Positions 34,166-42,971 of a stretch of DNA of 46,178 nt are shown here, piece by piece. The notes beneath the pieces were generated by a model that was not told the DNA's origin, did not search any database, and saw only the letters and a list, made by a program, of their open reading frames with translations. Position 1 is the stretch's first letter. Each line of letters starts with the position of its first letter. Location of the stretch: contig JAJPKR010000046.1 of NCBI GenBank assembly GCA_021323595.1, positions 1 through 46,178 on the forward strand, written 5' to 3'. The translations under genes and the position numbers were made by a program. Source of the stretch: Terriglobia bacterium. GTDB taxonomy: Bacteria; Acidobacteriota; Terriglobia; Terriglobales; SCQP01.

Positions 34166-35119
34166 CTATTCCACGATGAACGTCGGCAGCGCTTGATTGG
34201 CGAGCTGCTGGCGGCGGGCGCTGCGGGCCCGCTCATATTCCTGCATCAGCTTGGCGGCCTCGGCCAAATGGCCTCGGCGCGCCAGCGCTTGCGCGAGCAG
34301 ATAGTTGGCTTCCTCCAGGCCGGGCGCGAGCTGGCGCGCGCGCCGAAGCTGGGAGAGCGCGTCCGCGAAACGGCGGCGGCGCAGCCAGAGTTTGCCGAGC
34401 TGCAGGTATGCGGGCGCGAAGTCTGGCGCCAGAGCTTCCGCGCGCTGGAACTGCCGCGCGGCGGCGTCGAGGTCGGGCGGGGTGCGCTCGGCCAAGAGAA
34501 TGCCGACGGCCAAATGCGCGTTGGGCAAGGCGGGCGCGAGCGCGGCCGCGGCGCGCGCCTCCGCCAGCGCCGGGTCGATCTGGCCATCGTTGCCGAGCGC
34601 TTGCGCGGCGAGCAGATGCAGCTCCGCCGCCAGGCCTCCGCTGCCGGCGGCGAGGCCGCGCTGGGCCGCGGCCGCCGCGGCGCGATTGCGGCCCATGCGC
34701 AAGTCCGCGACCGCCAGCGCCTGCCAGAGGCGCGCGTTGCCCGGCTCCTCTTGGGTCGCGGCCGCGAGCGCGCGCGAGGCGGCTTCGGCGGCGTTGGCGC
34801 GCAGCAAGGCCAATCCGGCGTCGCCGGCGTAAAACCGCCCATGCGGATCGAGTTCGTAGGCGCGCTCCAAATCGCCCGCCGCCGTTTGCGTCCGGCCGAG
34901 GCCGGCTTCGGCGAGGCCGCGCAGGTGCAAGATGGCCGCGGCTTCGCCGATGCTGCCGCCGCGCGCGCCCGCGAGAAGCTGCTCGGCGCGCTGCCATTGG
35001 CGCCCCTGCACCGCCGCCTGGGCGAGCTGCAAGCGTTCTTGCACGCTTTGCGCGGATAACGGCGGCAAAAGCAGGAGAGCGGCAGCCAGCGCGCCGCCGC
35101 CGATGCGCGCCGCCCTCAT
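34166..35119 (-). CDS. Exported TPR-repeat protein
   Basis: This is a 317-residue protein. A signal peptide (ALAAALLLLPPLSAQ) is followed by about seven TPR units rich in alanine. Examples are LHLRGLAEAGLGRTQTAAGD, LWQALAVADLRMGRNRAAAA and YLQLGKLWLRRRRFADALSQ. Such repeats scaffold protein contacts in the periplasm or at the outer membrane. The ATG overlaps the stop of the FG-GAP/UnbV gene by 4 bp (ATGA), so translation is coupled and the two products probably work together. An open frame extending further upstream lies inside the neighbouring gene and was discarded. The UnbV/TPR pairing recurs in Acidobacteria, but its role is undefined. Confidence 0.88.
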   Translation of the reverse strand: MRAARIGGGALAAALLLLPPLSAQSVQERLQLAQAAVQGRQWQRAEQLLAGARGGSIGEAAAILHLRGLAEAGLGRTQTAAGDLERAYELDPHGRFYAGDAGLALLRANAAEAASRALAAATQEEPGNARLWQALAVADLRMGRNRAAAAAAQRGLAAGSGGLAAELHLLAAQALGNDGQIDPALAEARAAAALAPALPNAHLAVGILLAERTPPDLDAAARQFQRAEALAPDFAPAYLQLGKLWLRRRRFADALSQLRRARQLAPGLEEANYLLAQALARRGHLAEAAKLMQEYERARSARRQQLANQALPTFIVE

Positions 35120-36834
35120 TGGGGCTGCCGTCCTTCGACGAGGGTCACGATGCGGTCGCTGGGCACCCGGTGAAACTCTTGCACGAGGCCGGATGGCCAT
35201 CGCACCCGCACCGACTCGATGCGAGTTTCCGCGCCCAGCCCGAAGTGAACGCGCAAATCGCCGGCGGATAGATAGCTGCCGTCGTCGTGCACCAAGCGCA
35301 TCTGGGTGCCGCGCGCGGTCTGGAGCCACACCAGCGCCCCGATGGCGTCCCGGTTGCTCTTCGTGCCGATGAGTTTGAAGGCAGCCCAATGCCCGCCGGG
35401 CGTCACGTTGCGCAGCAGTTGCGGCTGGGCGTCGATGTTGTTCACGAAGACGTCCACGCGGCCGTCGTTATCGAAGTCGGCGAAGGCGGCGCCGCGGGAG
35501 GAGACGGCGTTGTTCATGCCCGGGCCGGCTTGCGCGCCGACGCTGGCGAAGGTGCCGTCGCCAAGGTTGCGGAACAGCAGCTTCGGCTGCTCGTAGCGGC
35601 TGTCTACGTGGTATTCGTCAAACTGCGGATAGACGTGGCCGTCGGCGGCAAAGAGGTCGAGCCAGCCGTCGTTGTCGAAGTCGCGGAAGCCCACGCCCCA
35701 GCCGAGATAAGGGAGCGTCGCCGCGCCGATGCCGGCGGCGAAGGTGTCGTCCTGGTAAAAGCCGGGCGCGACGGGCTCGAACAAGGAGTAAGTCTGGCTC
35801 GAGAAATTGGTGGTGACCAGCGCGAAATGGCCGTCGTTGCGAATGTCCCCGACATCCACGCCCATGCGCGCCTGCTCCCGCCCGTCGCCGCTGAAAGCGA
35901 CGCCGGCCAGCCCGGCGGTGTCGGTGAAGCGCAGATGGCCGTCGTTGTGCCACAGCGTCGCGGGCGTGCTGTCGCTGGCGACGTAAATGTCGGGGCGGCC
36001 GTCGCCGTCGGCATCAAAGACCACGACGCCGAGCCCGTAATGCGGCGGCCCGGCATCGATACCTGCCTGGCGGGAGATGTCGGTGAACGTGCCGTCGCCG
36101 TTGTTGCGGTAGAGCAAATCGTGGGAGCCGGGCAGGCCCAGAGGCCCGCAGAACACGGGCACGCCCTGGCGTCCGCATTGCAGGCCGAAGCGCGGCGGAT
36201 CGAGCACGTCGTAGTCCACGTAACGGGCGACGTAAAGATCCAGCCGGCCGCTGCCGTCCAGGTCGGCGAAGCTCGCCGAGGTGCTCCAGCCGCCGCCGCG
36301 CACGCCCGCCGCGGCGGTCACGTCCTGAAACCGTCCGCCGCCCAGGTTGCGGAACAGCGCATTATGGCCGACGCCGGTGATGAAAAGGTCGTCGCGGCCG
36401 TCGTTGTCGTAGTCGCCGACGGTGCAGCCCATTTCCCAGCCGGCGAAGCGGATGCCCGACTGCGCGGTCACGTCTTCGAAGCGGCCGTGCCCGAGGTTAT
36501 GGTACAAGCGGCCGTCGGCGAGTTCGCCCGGCTGGCCTTTGGCGATGGCTTGCAGATTGGCCAGGGTGCTGCCATTCGTGACGTAGAGGTCCGGCAAGCC
36601 GTCGTTGTCGTAGTCGATCCAGCAGGCGCCGTTGCCCAAGGAATCGAGAATCGAGAGCTTCCGGCGGTCGCCGGAGTGGTTGAGCAGAGAAATGCCCGAG
36701 GCGGCGGTTACGTCCGCGAAGCGAATGGCGCTCACCGTTCGCGAAGAGGGCGCCGGCGCCGCCATACCCGCCCAGGTGGCAAGCAGCGCCGCCGTGGCGG
36801 CGAGAGGGCTCCATGCGGAAAGCCGGGGCGGCAC
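35116..36834 (-). CDS. FG-GAP repeat protein with ASPIC/UnbV domain
   Basis: This is a 572-residue exported protein. The signal peptide is LAATAALLATWAGMAAPA. A seven-bladed integrin-alpha-like propeller follows, with repeated calcium loops such as DYDNDGLPDLYVTNG, DYDNDGRDDLFITG, DLDGSGRLDLYVARY and DFDNDGWLDLFAADG. The C-terminal ASPIC/UnbV domain spans about residues 490-560, with GDLRVHFGLGAETRIESVRV and RWPSGLVQEF. The start is a GTG at 36834 with GTGAGG immediately upstream; there is no ATG near the signal peptide. It is the first gene of a two-gene operon with the TPR protein (4-bp overlap). The likely role is surface binding or scaffolding; enzymatic activity is not indicated. Confidence 0.92.
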   Translation of the reverse strand: MPPRLSAWSPLAATAALLATWAGMAAPAPSSRTVSAIRFADVTAASGISLLNHSGDRRKLSILDSLGNGACWIDYDNDGLPDLYVTNGSTLANLQAIAKGQPGELADGRLYHNLGHGRFEDVTAQSGIRFAGWEMGCTVGDYDNDGRDDLFITGVGHNALFRNLGGGRFQDVTAAAGVRGGGWSTSASFADLDGSGRLDLYVARYVDYDVLDPPRFGLQCGRQGVPVFCGPLGLPGSHDLLYRNNGDGTFTDISRQAGIDAGPPHYGLGVVVFDADGDGRPDIYVASDSTPATLWHNDGHLRFTDTAGLAGVAFSGDGREQARMGVDVGDIRNDGHFALVTTNFSSQTYSLFEPVAPGFYQDDTFAAGIGAATLPYLGWGVGFRDFDNDGWLDLFAADGHVYPQFDEYHVDSRYEQPKLLFRNLGDGTFASVGAQAGPGMNNAVSSRGAAFADFDNDGRVDVFVNNIDAQPQLLRNVTPGGHWAAFKLIGTKSNRDAIGALVWLQTARGTQMRLVHDDGSYLSAGDLRVHFGLGAETRIESVRVRWPSGLVQEFHRVPSDRIVTLVEGRQPQ

Positions 36835-36945
36835 CTCACGATTTTAAGGCAGTGGGAAGAGGAGGGTCGCGGACAGGCAACGCACGCACGGGGGCCTAGC
36901 GCCGAACCCCGGCAGCGGCCACGGGCGCCTCCGGGGGGCCGCAGC

Positions 36946-38100
36946 CTAGGCGGGCCAAGGGGATTGCGGAGGCGGCACAGCCGGCTGGGCGACGTAAAAC
37001 CCTTGCACGAAATCGGCGCCGTGCGCGGCGGTCCAGGCGAACTCGCCCGCCGTTTCCACGCCCTCCGCCACGGTCTTGATGCCGAGCGCGTGCGCCGTCT
37101 CGAGGAGCTTCGCGGCGATCGTGGCCTTATACGGGTCGCAATCCACGCCGGCGATCACTTCGCGGTCCAGCTTGATGTAATCGGGGGTCAAGCGCTTGAG
37201 GCGGTTTAGGGAGGCGTAGCCGGAGCTGAGATCGTCGAGCGCCACGGCGAAGCCGGCGCGCCGGAAGCATGCCAGCAAGGCGCGCAAGTGGCTCAGGTCT
37301 TCTTCCACCTCGCTCTCGACGGCTTCGAAGACGAATTGCTCGCGGCGCAGTCCGAGTTCCTCCACCAGCTCGATGGTGTCGCGCAGGCATTCCCGCGGAT
37401 CGAAGATGGCGGCGGCGTTGAAGTTCACGAAGACCTTGGCGGCGACGCCATGCTGCGCCGTGGCCCGCAGAGCGGCCTCGCGCGCCGCATGATCCAGGCG
37501 GTCGCTCAGCTCGGCGCGCCGCGCCACGTCCAGCATGCGGCTGGGCGGGATCAGCGCGGCGCCGGCGGCGGGGTCGTCGCCGCGCCCGCGCATGAGGCAT
37601 TCATAGGCGAAGAGGCGGCGCTCCGGCGTCGCGTGCACGATCGGCTGAAAATGCATCGCCAAGGCTTGGCGCGAGAGCAGACCCAAGAGCCAGGCGGCTT
37701 CTTGGCGGGCGAGCAGGCCGTCGAGAGTTTGCATTGCGAAATAGTCTTGATGGGAAAGTTCTTGGCCGAGCGGTTGAAATAGGGCGCGGGTCGCGCTTTG
37801 CTCCGGCGAGGTCAACTGCTCGCTCAAGGCGGCGATGAAACCGCTGGGATCGTGTTCTTCGAGGGCGATGCTCAAGCACACGCCGCCGCCGCTGGTAGGC
37901 AGGCGCCTCTGGGCCAGCCATTGCCCCAGCTTGTCGGCGGTGTGAGGCGCGGGCAGCCGCAGGTGCAATACTCCGGGACCGAGCAAGGGGCCGGGTAGTT
38001 GGCGATCGAGGCCCGCCGGCTTGCGGTTTCGAATGGCGCTCAGACGGGCGCGATGCCGCGCGCTGGCGCTGGGCCGCAAAAGCTGCCGGAAAGTGGACAT
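36946..38100 (-). CDS. EAL-domain protein (putative c-di-GMP phosphodiesterase)
   Basis: This is a 384-residue protein. Residues 1-140 form an unrecognised domain, while residues of about 145-375 are an EAL domain. The signature is E-C-L (Glu167, YECLMRG). The other active-site positions appear conserved: Asn226 in FVNFNAA, Glu262 or Glu264 in FEAVESE, Asp289-Asp290 in ALDDLSSGYASL, Lys310 in DYIKLDR, Glu346 in VAEGVET and Gln366 in FVQGFY. Activity is therefore plausible although several motifs depart from the usual ELTES and DDFGSG. No GGDEF partner is present. It is cytoplasmic, since no signal peptide is visible. AAGAAG precedes the ATG, and a -10-like TAAACT (38124-38129) is 24 bases upstream. 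It is divergent from a small membrane protein. Confidence 0.88.
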   Translation of the reverse strand: MSTFRQLLRPSASARHRARLSAIRNRKPAGLDRQLPGPLLGPGVLHLRLPAPHTADKLGQWLAQRRLPTSGGGVCLSIALEEHDPSGFIAALSEQLTSPEQSATRALFQPLGQELSHQDYFAMQTLDGLLARQEAAWLLGLLSRQALAMHFQPIVHATPERRLFAYECLMRGRGDDPAAGAALIPPSRMLDVARRAELSDRLDHAAREAALRATAQHGVAAKVFVNFNAAAIFDPRECLRDTIELVEELGLRREQFVFEAVESEVEEDLSHLRALLACFRRAGFAVALDDLSSGYASLNRLKRLTPDYIKLDREVIAGVDCDPYKATIAAKLLETAHALGIKTVAEGVETAGEFAWTAAHGADFVQGFYVAQPAVPPPQSPWPA

Positions 38101-38277
38101 GGCTTCTTGGCGCGGAAAGGGCTAGTTTACGCCGCCCGTAGCGCGGCGGCCCCGGCAGCGGGGTTGCCTGGCCGGATACCGCGCCGCCGGGCAGACGCGG
38201 CGCGGCGCACTGGCCATGCCGCCAGCGGCGCCCGCTTGAGCCGTCGCGAAAGCGCTTGCGTTAAACTCGCAACCTAT

Positions 38278-38433
38278 ATGGACTTCGAAAGCGCCTCGAT
38301 CCTGGTGGCCATCGTCTTTTTCCTGGTCACATTGCCGCTGCTTGCGATCGCCCGGCGCCTGGCGCGCATCGCGCGCATCATGTCCCGCATCGAGAGCATG
38401 AACTTGCGCAGCCTCCAACGCTGGGGCGGATGA
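38278..38433 (+). CDS. Small membrane protein, 51 residues
   Basis: MDFESASILVAIVFF begins the peptide. One strongly hydrophobic helix spans residues 8-25 (ILVAIVFFLVTLPLLAIA). A basic, amphipathic tail RRLARIARIMSRIE and a short C-terminus ending RSLQRWGG follow. This is the topology of small regulatory or scaffold membrane peptides. There is no Shine-Dalgarno, but TAAACT (38262-38267) lies ten bases upstream, so the mRNA could be nearly leaderless. The gene is divergent from the EAL protein and convergent with the alpha/beta hydrolase. I do not recognise a named family. Coding status is inferred from the hydrophobic pattern and from the clean fit between its neighbours. Confidence 0.55.
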   Translation: MDFESASILVAIVFFLVTLPLLAIARRLARIARIMSRIESMNLRSLQRWGG

Positions 38434-38453
38434 GGGTGCGGGCGGCGATCGGC

Positions 38454-39206
38454 CTAGCGGATCGAGCGCAAAAACAGCGCCAAGTTCACGGCCAGCGGAT
38501 CGAGCATCGAGCGCACGCCCGTCAGGATCGTCACGTGATCGCGGCCCGCCACGCGGAGATTGCGCGCCGGCACGCCGCAGGCGGCCAGCTTCGCTTCCAT
38601 GGCGGCGGCCTGCTCGCCGGCGCCGGGATAATCGCGCTCGGCATACGCGAGAAAGAAGGGCGGCGCGGTTGCCGTGGCGTGGAACAACGGCGAGGCGTCA
38701 CGGTACAGTTCCGCATCGTTGCCGAAGGCGGCGGCGAGGTAGCCATCTTCGCCGCCGCGATAGCAAGTGAGATCGAAGACGCCGCAGATCGAGATCACGC
38801 CGGCGATCTGGCGGGGTTCGGCGCCGTTGCGTTTGAGATGCTCGGGATGCAGCGCCAGCAGCGCGGCCAGGTGCCCGCCCGAGGAGTGGCCGGCCAGGCA
38901 GATACCGGTGGTTTCGATGCCCGATTCGCGGCTCCCGCGCAGCAGGAAGCCCAGCGCCGCCGCCACGTCCTCGATCTGCGCCGGGTGCCGGTGCATGGGC
39001 GCCAGACGATGATTGGGCAGCGCAACGGCGTAGCCGAATTTCACCAGCACTTCCGCCAGCGGCCGGTACTCCGCTTTGTCGCCGCCGCGCCAGCCGCCGC
39101 CATGGATAAAAAAGAACAGCGGCGCTCGGTCCCGGTCGGGAAGATAGAGGTCCAGCCGCTGGCGCTCATCGGCGCCATAGGCCATGTCCGGCAAGTGCTG
39201 CGGCAT
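38454..39206 (-). CDS. Alpha/beta hydrolase (BD-FAE/esterase-like)
   Basis: This protein has about 250 residues. YGADERQRLDLYLPD and FFIHGGGWRGGDKAEY open the domain with the oxyanion HGGGW motif. The nucleophile is in LAGHSSGGHLAAL. The acid is probably in ERDYPGAG, and the catalytic His is in AGRDHVTIL. This pattern matches the acyl-hydrolase group that includes arylformamidase-like and carbohydrate-esterase-like enzymes. No signal peptide is visible, so it is probably cytoplasmic. The start is uncertain: MPQHL at 39206, MGPDL at 39245 or a site further upstream are all possible, and none has a Shine-Dalgarno. TACGCT lies seven bases before 39206. The reading frame stays coding-like for about 180 bp upstream. 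The substrate is unknown. Confidence 0.85.
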   Translation of the reverse strand: MPQHLPDMAYGADERQRLDLYLPDRDRAPLFFFIHGGGWRGGDKAEYRPLAEVLVKFGYAVALPNHRLAPMHRHPAQIEDVAAALGFLLRGSRESGIETTGICLAGHSSGGHLAALLALHPEHLKRNGAEPRQIAGVISICGVFDLTCYRGGEDGYLAAAFGNDAELYRDASPLFHATATAPPFFLAYAERDYPGAGEQAAAMEAKLAACGVPARNLRVAGRDHVTILTGVRSMLDPLAVNLALFLRSIR

Positions 39207-39668
39207 TGAATTAGCGTACGCCAGGGAACGGAGATCGGGGCCCATCGCGGCAGGCGGGTTGGGCGGCCGAGTGTCAGGTGTGATGCCGCAAGGATGGAGC
39301 TCGGCGCCGGCCGCGAGAAAGCGCGCCGTGTCCTTGCCGCGCTTCGCATCGCGCTCGGCTGAGATCTGCCATGCGCCGTCGCAGGCGTAGGCGCACGGAT
39401 GGCCGGAGCGGCTGCACGCGTGGCTGGAGGGCTGCGAGCGCAAGCGCGGCGAGGTCAAACCAGCCCCATTCCCCGGCGGTCCGGCGGGTTGCCATTCCGC
39501 CGCCACGGCGCCTCGTCTCCCGGGCGCAATTTGGGACCGCCTGCGCCGTTTGGGCGCACTGTCGGGCCGGTGTGCGGGCGCCAGCGCCGCAGGCCCGGCG
39601 AGGCGCCTCGTTGCGCCCATGGGCTGCGGCTTTGAGATATTCTGCCCAGTTCAGCGGAGGTGGCGCCC
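39207..39668. other. Intergenic region, 462 bp, no confident gene
   Basis: This lies between the divergent alpha/beta hydrolase and BNR-repeat genes. Minus-strand positions of about 39246-39440 stay in frame with the hydrolase and read like protein (CAYACDGAWQISAERDAK, then KDTARFLAAGAELHPCG). The stretch may be an N-terminal extension or a remnant. The rest looks non-coding. A GGAGG at 39656-39660 serves the BNR gene. No terminator or clear promoter was found. Confidence 0.4.
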
Positions 39669-42600
39669 ATGCGCCGTATTTTGGGTTGTCTGGTTGTGCT
39701 TGCGGCTGTCGCTTGCGGGTTGTCGGCGCAAGGCGTGAATCCCGCGCTTTATTCCGGCATGCGCTGGCGGCAGATCGGTCCGTTTCGCGGCGGGCGGGTC
39801 ACCGCCGTCGCCGGGATTCCCGGCAACGAGGCGGCGTACTACATGGGCACCGCCGGCGGCGGTTTGTGGGAGACCGACGATGCGGGCTGGGTTTGGCGCC
39901 CGATCTTCGACCAGGCGCACGTCGCCTCGATCGGCGCCATCGCGGTGGCGCCCTCGAACCCCTCGATCCTTTATGTCGGCACCGGCGACGTAACCGATGT
40001 TGGCGACGCCGTCAATCAGGGCGACGGCATGTGGAAGTCCACCGACGGCGGCCGGACCTGGACCCGCATCGGTCTGGACGATACGCGCCACATCGCTTCG
40101 ATCGTGGTGGACCCGCGCGACCCCAATCTCGTGCTGGTCGCCGCGCTGGGCCATACGTTTGCCCCCAACTCCGAACGCGGCGTCTTCCGCAGCACCGATG
40201 GCGGCCGCTCGTGGACGAAAGTGCTGTACCTCAACGACACCATGGGCGCGGTCAACCTCGCCAGCGCGCCTGACGCTCCCAAGATCGTTTTCGCCGCGCT
40301 TTGGTATCACTACGATCAGCCCGGTAAACGGCGCAGCTTCGACAGCCGCGAAGGCGGGGCGATCTATAAGTCCAGCGACGAAGGGCGCACGTGGAAGCCG
40401 ATCGCCGCCCACGGGCTGCCGGCGAGCGGCATGGGCCGTATCGGCCTGGCGGTCGGACCGGGCACGCACGGCCGGCGCGTTTATGCGATCGTGTCGGCGC
40501 GCGAAGGCGGCGTGTACCGCTCCGACGATGGCGGCGCCACCTGGCGGCGCGCCAGCCACGATCCGCGCGTCGTGGGCAATGGCTACTTCAGCGAGATCTA
40601 CACCGATCCCCGCAATCCCGACATCGTCTACGTCGGCCAAACTTCGCTATATCGCTCGCGGGACGGCGGGCAAACCTTCGTTGCCTACAAAGGCGCGCCC
40701 GGCGGCGACGACAACCACGTCCTCTGGATCGATCCCGCGGTTCCGCGCGACATGATTCTCGGCAGCGATCAAGGGGCGACGATCAGCCTCGACGGCGGCC
40801 ATACGTGGAGTTCGTGGTACAACCAGCCGACCGGCCAGATCTATCATCTTTCGACCGACCATCGTTTCCCCTTCTGGGTTTACGGGACGCAGCAGGATAG
40901 CGGCTCGATCGGAACGTCCAGCCGCGGCGACTATGGCGAGATCACGTTTCTCGATTGGGACGCGGTGGGCGGCTATGAATTTGGCTACATCGTTCCCGAT
41001 CCCCTCGATCCCGACCTTATCTATGCCGGCGGGCCCGGGCGCGGCACGGTGCGCATTGACCGCCGCAACCATCAAGTGGCCGACATCTCCCCCGACTTGG
41101 CGCGCGATCGCAAGCTGCACTTCGACATCAACCCGCCGCTGGTCTTTTCGCCCGAAGACCCGCACCTGCTGCTCGAGGGTTCGCAGTACGTGCTCGCGAC
41201 GCGTGACGGCGGGGCGCAATGGCGCGCGATCAGCCCCGACCTCGCCGCCCGCGCCGACGCGGATCAAAAGGGCGGCTTCTATCCGGCAGCGATCAGCTCG
41301 ATCGCGCCGTCGCCGGTCACCAGCCGCGTGCTCTGGGCCGGCACCAACGATGGCTTGATCCAGGTGACGCGGGATGGCGGCGCCACCTGGCGCAACGTCT
41401 CGCCGCCGGCTTTCATCGTGCGCAGCTACGTGGATATGGTCACGGCCTCGCCCTGGGACCCCGGTACCGCCTTTGTCGCCATGGATCAGCACGCCGCCAA
41501 CGACTTCAAGCCCTACATCTACCGCACGCGCGATTTCGGCCGCACCTGGACGAATGTCGTGGACGGCATTCCTGACGGCAGCTTCGCGCGTGTCGTGCGC
41601 GCCGATCCCAAGCGGCGCGGGCTGCTTTATGCCGGCACCGAAGACGGCGTGTACGTCTCATTCGACGACGGCGATCACTGGCAGTCGCTGCAGTTAAATC
41701 TGCCGACGGTGTCGGTGCGCGATCTCGCCCTCGAGCAAGGCGATCTGGTGGCCGCCACGTACGGCCGCTCGTTCTGGATTCTCGACGACCTGTCGCCGCT
41801 GCGCCAGGCGGCGGCCGTGGCCGCCGCGCCCGCGCAACCGTACTTATATCGTCCGGAGACGGCGATGCGCGTGCGCCGCGACGAAAACCAAGACACGCCG
41901 CTGCCACCGGAAATGCCGGCCGGGACCAATCCGCCGGCCGGCGCGATCATTGATTACTATTTGCCCAGCCCGCCGGCGGGCGAGATCGAGCTGGCCATCT
42001 TCGACCGCGACGGCCAGTTGGTGCGGCAATTTTCGAGCGCCGCGGCGCCGGCCGCGGCCGAGCCGCCGCCGCCGGTGCCCAGCTACTGGCTGGCGCATCC
42101 CGAACCGCTGCCGAAACAGGCGGGGATGAATCGCTTCGTCTGGGATCTGCGCTACACGCCGCCGCCGGCGTTGCGCCACGGCTATCCGATTTCGGCGGTG
42201 TACGAAGACACGCCCGCCGATCCGCGCGGCCCCTTCGTGGCGCCGGGCGAGTATCAGGTTCGGCTGACGGTGGAAGGCAAAACGTATTCGCAGCCGCTCG
42301 CCGTCGCGATGGATCCCCGCGTGCATGTCTCCCAGGCGGCGCTCGAGGCGCAGTTGCGGCTGGAGCTTCAGCTCATGGACGCGATGAAAGCCAGCTACCA
42401 AGGCCATGCGGAAGTCGCGGCCTGGCGGGCGCGGCTGGCCGAGCGGAAGAAAGGCTTGGTGGCGGCCCAGGCGAGCGGCCAGACGGCGCTGGCGGCGATT
42501 GCCGCTCTCGACCGGCAGGCGGCGGTGCTCGAAGGCAGCGCGGGCGCCGGTTTCCCCCGCGGCCCGCGGCAGCCGCCGCCCAGTTTCGGCGGGCTCAACG

Positions 42601-42800
42601 GCGAATTAGGCTGGCTGGCGACGGCGATCGAGCAGGCGGATACCGCGCCGACCGCCGCGGCCGAAGCGGCGGCCGCGGAGTACACCGGGCAATTGCGGCA
42701 CGTGGAAACACAGTGGAGCGAACTGCAAAGAGCGAGCGAGGATAAGCTGAGCCGGTTGGCGGCCGCGAGTTCGCCCGGCGCGGCTGCGCTCCGCCGCTGA
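39669..42800 (+). CDS. Exported BNR/sortilin-type repeat protein
   Basis: This is a 1043-residue exported protein. The signal sequence MRRILGCLVVLAAVACGLSAQ contains a possible lipobox Cys. Residues of about 30-720 form a tandem beta-propeller with repeated BNR Asp-boxes such as WKSTDGGRTWTRIG, YRSDDGGATWRRAS, VTRDGGATWRNVS and YRTRDFGRTWTNV. This is the VPS10/sortilin-like type seen in glycosyl-hydrolase-annotated proteins of Acidobacteria and Bacteroidota. The last 300 residues contain a beta domain (NRFVWDLRYTPPPA) and a helical tail. Enzymatic residues are not evident, so glycosidase activity should not be assumed. GGAGG eight bases before the ATG at 39669 fixes the start. The gene stands alone, 171 bp before dnaG. 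Confidence 0.9.
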   Translation: MRRILGCLVVLAAVACGLSAQGVNPALYSGMRWRQIGPFRGGRVTAVAGIPGNEAAYYMGTAGGGLWETDDAGWVWRPIFDQAHVASIGAIAVAPSNPSILYVGTGDVTDVGDAVNQGDGMWKSTDGGRTWTRIGLDDTRHIASIVVDPRDPNLVLVAALGHTFAPNSERGVFRSTDGGRSWTKVLYLNDTMGAVNLASAPDAPKIVFAALWYHYDQPGKRRSFDSREGGAIYKSSDEGRTWKPIAAHGLPASGMGRIGLAVGPGTHGRRVYAIVSAREGGVYRSDDGGATWRRASHDPRVVGNGYFSEIYTDPRNPDIVYVGQTSLYRSRDGGQTFVAYKGAPGGDDNHVLWIDPAVPRDMILGSDQGATISLDGGHTWSSWYNQPTGQIYHLSTDHRFPFWVYGTQQDSGSIGTSSRGDYGEITFLDWDAVGGYEFGYIVPDPLDPDLIYAGGPGRGTVRIDRRNHQVADISPDLARDRKLHFDINPPLVFSPEDPHLLLEGSQYVLATRDGGAQWRAISPDLAARADADQKGGFYPAAISSIAPSPVTSRVLWAGTNDGLIQVTRDGGATWRNVSPPAFIVRSYVDMVTASPWDPGTAFVAMDQHAANDFKPYIYRTRDFGRTWTNVVDGIPDGSFARVVRADPKRRGLLYAGTEDGVYVSFDDGDHWQSLQLNLPTVSVRDLALEQGDLVAATYGRSFWILDDLSPLRQAAAVAAAPAQPYLYRPETAMRVRRDENQDTPLPPEMPAGTNPPAGAIIDYYLPSPPAGEIELAIFDRDGQLVRQFSSAAAPAAAEPPPPVPSYWLAHPEPLPKQAGMNRFVWDLRYTPPPALRHGYPISAVYEDTPADPRGPFVAPGEYQVRLTVEGKTYSQPLAVAMDPRVHVSQAALEAQLRLELQLMDAMKASYQGHAEVAAWRARLAERKKGLVAAQASGQTALAAIAALDRQAAVLEGSAGAGFPRGPRQPPPSFGGLNGELGWLATAIEQADTAPTAAAEAAAAEYTGQLRHVETQWSELQRASEDKLSRLAAASSPGAAALRR

Positions 42801-42971
42801 GGCGCGGCGGCATCCAGGCGCACCTTGCGCCCAGACCGGCATCGGCCGCGGGCCGTCACGCCTGCTGCCTGGCGCGCGGCATGCGCGAACGGCGGCAGCC
42901 GCGCTGGGCCGGGGATCGCGCGTGGCTTGCGCCGGGAACCTCGTCGTGCGGTAATGGAGCAGGCCGGATCC

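Noticed and set aside
35287-37209. Plus-strand open frame (640 codons) antisense to the UnbV protein
   Set aside because: It mirrors the repeated Asp-rich propeller codons. The minus-strand gene has clear domains, a signal peptide and a coupled neighbour.
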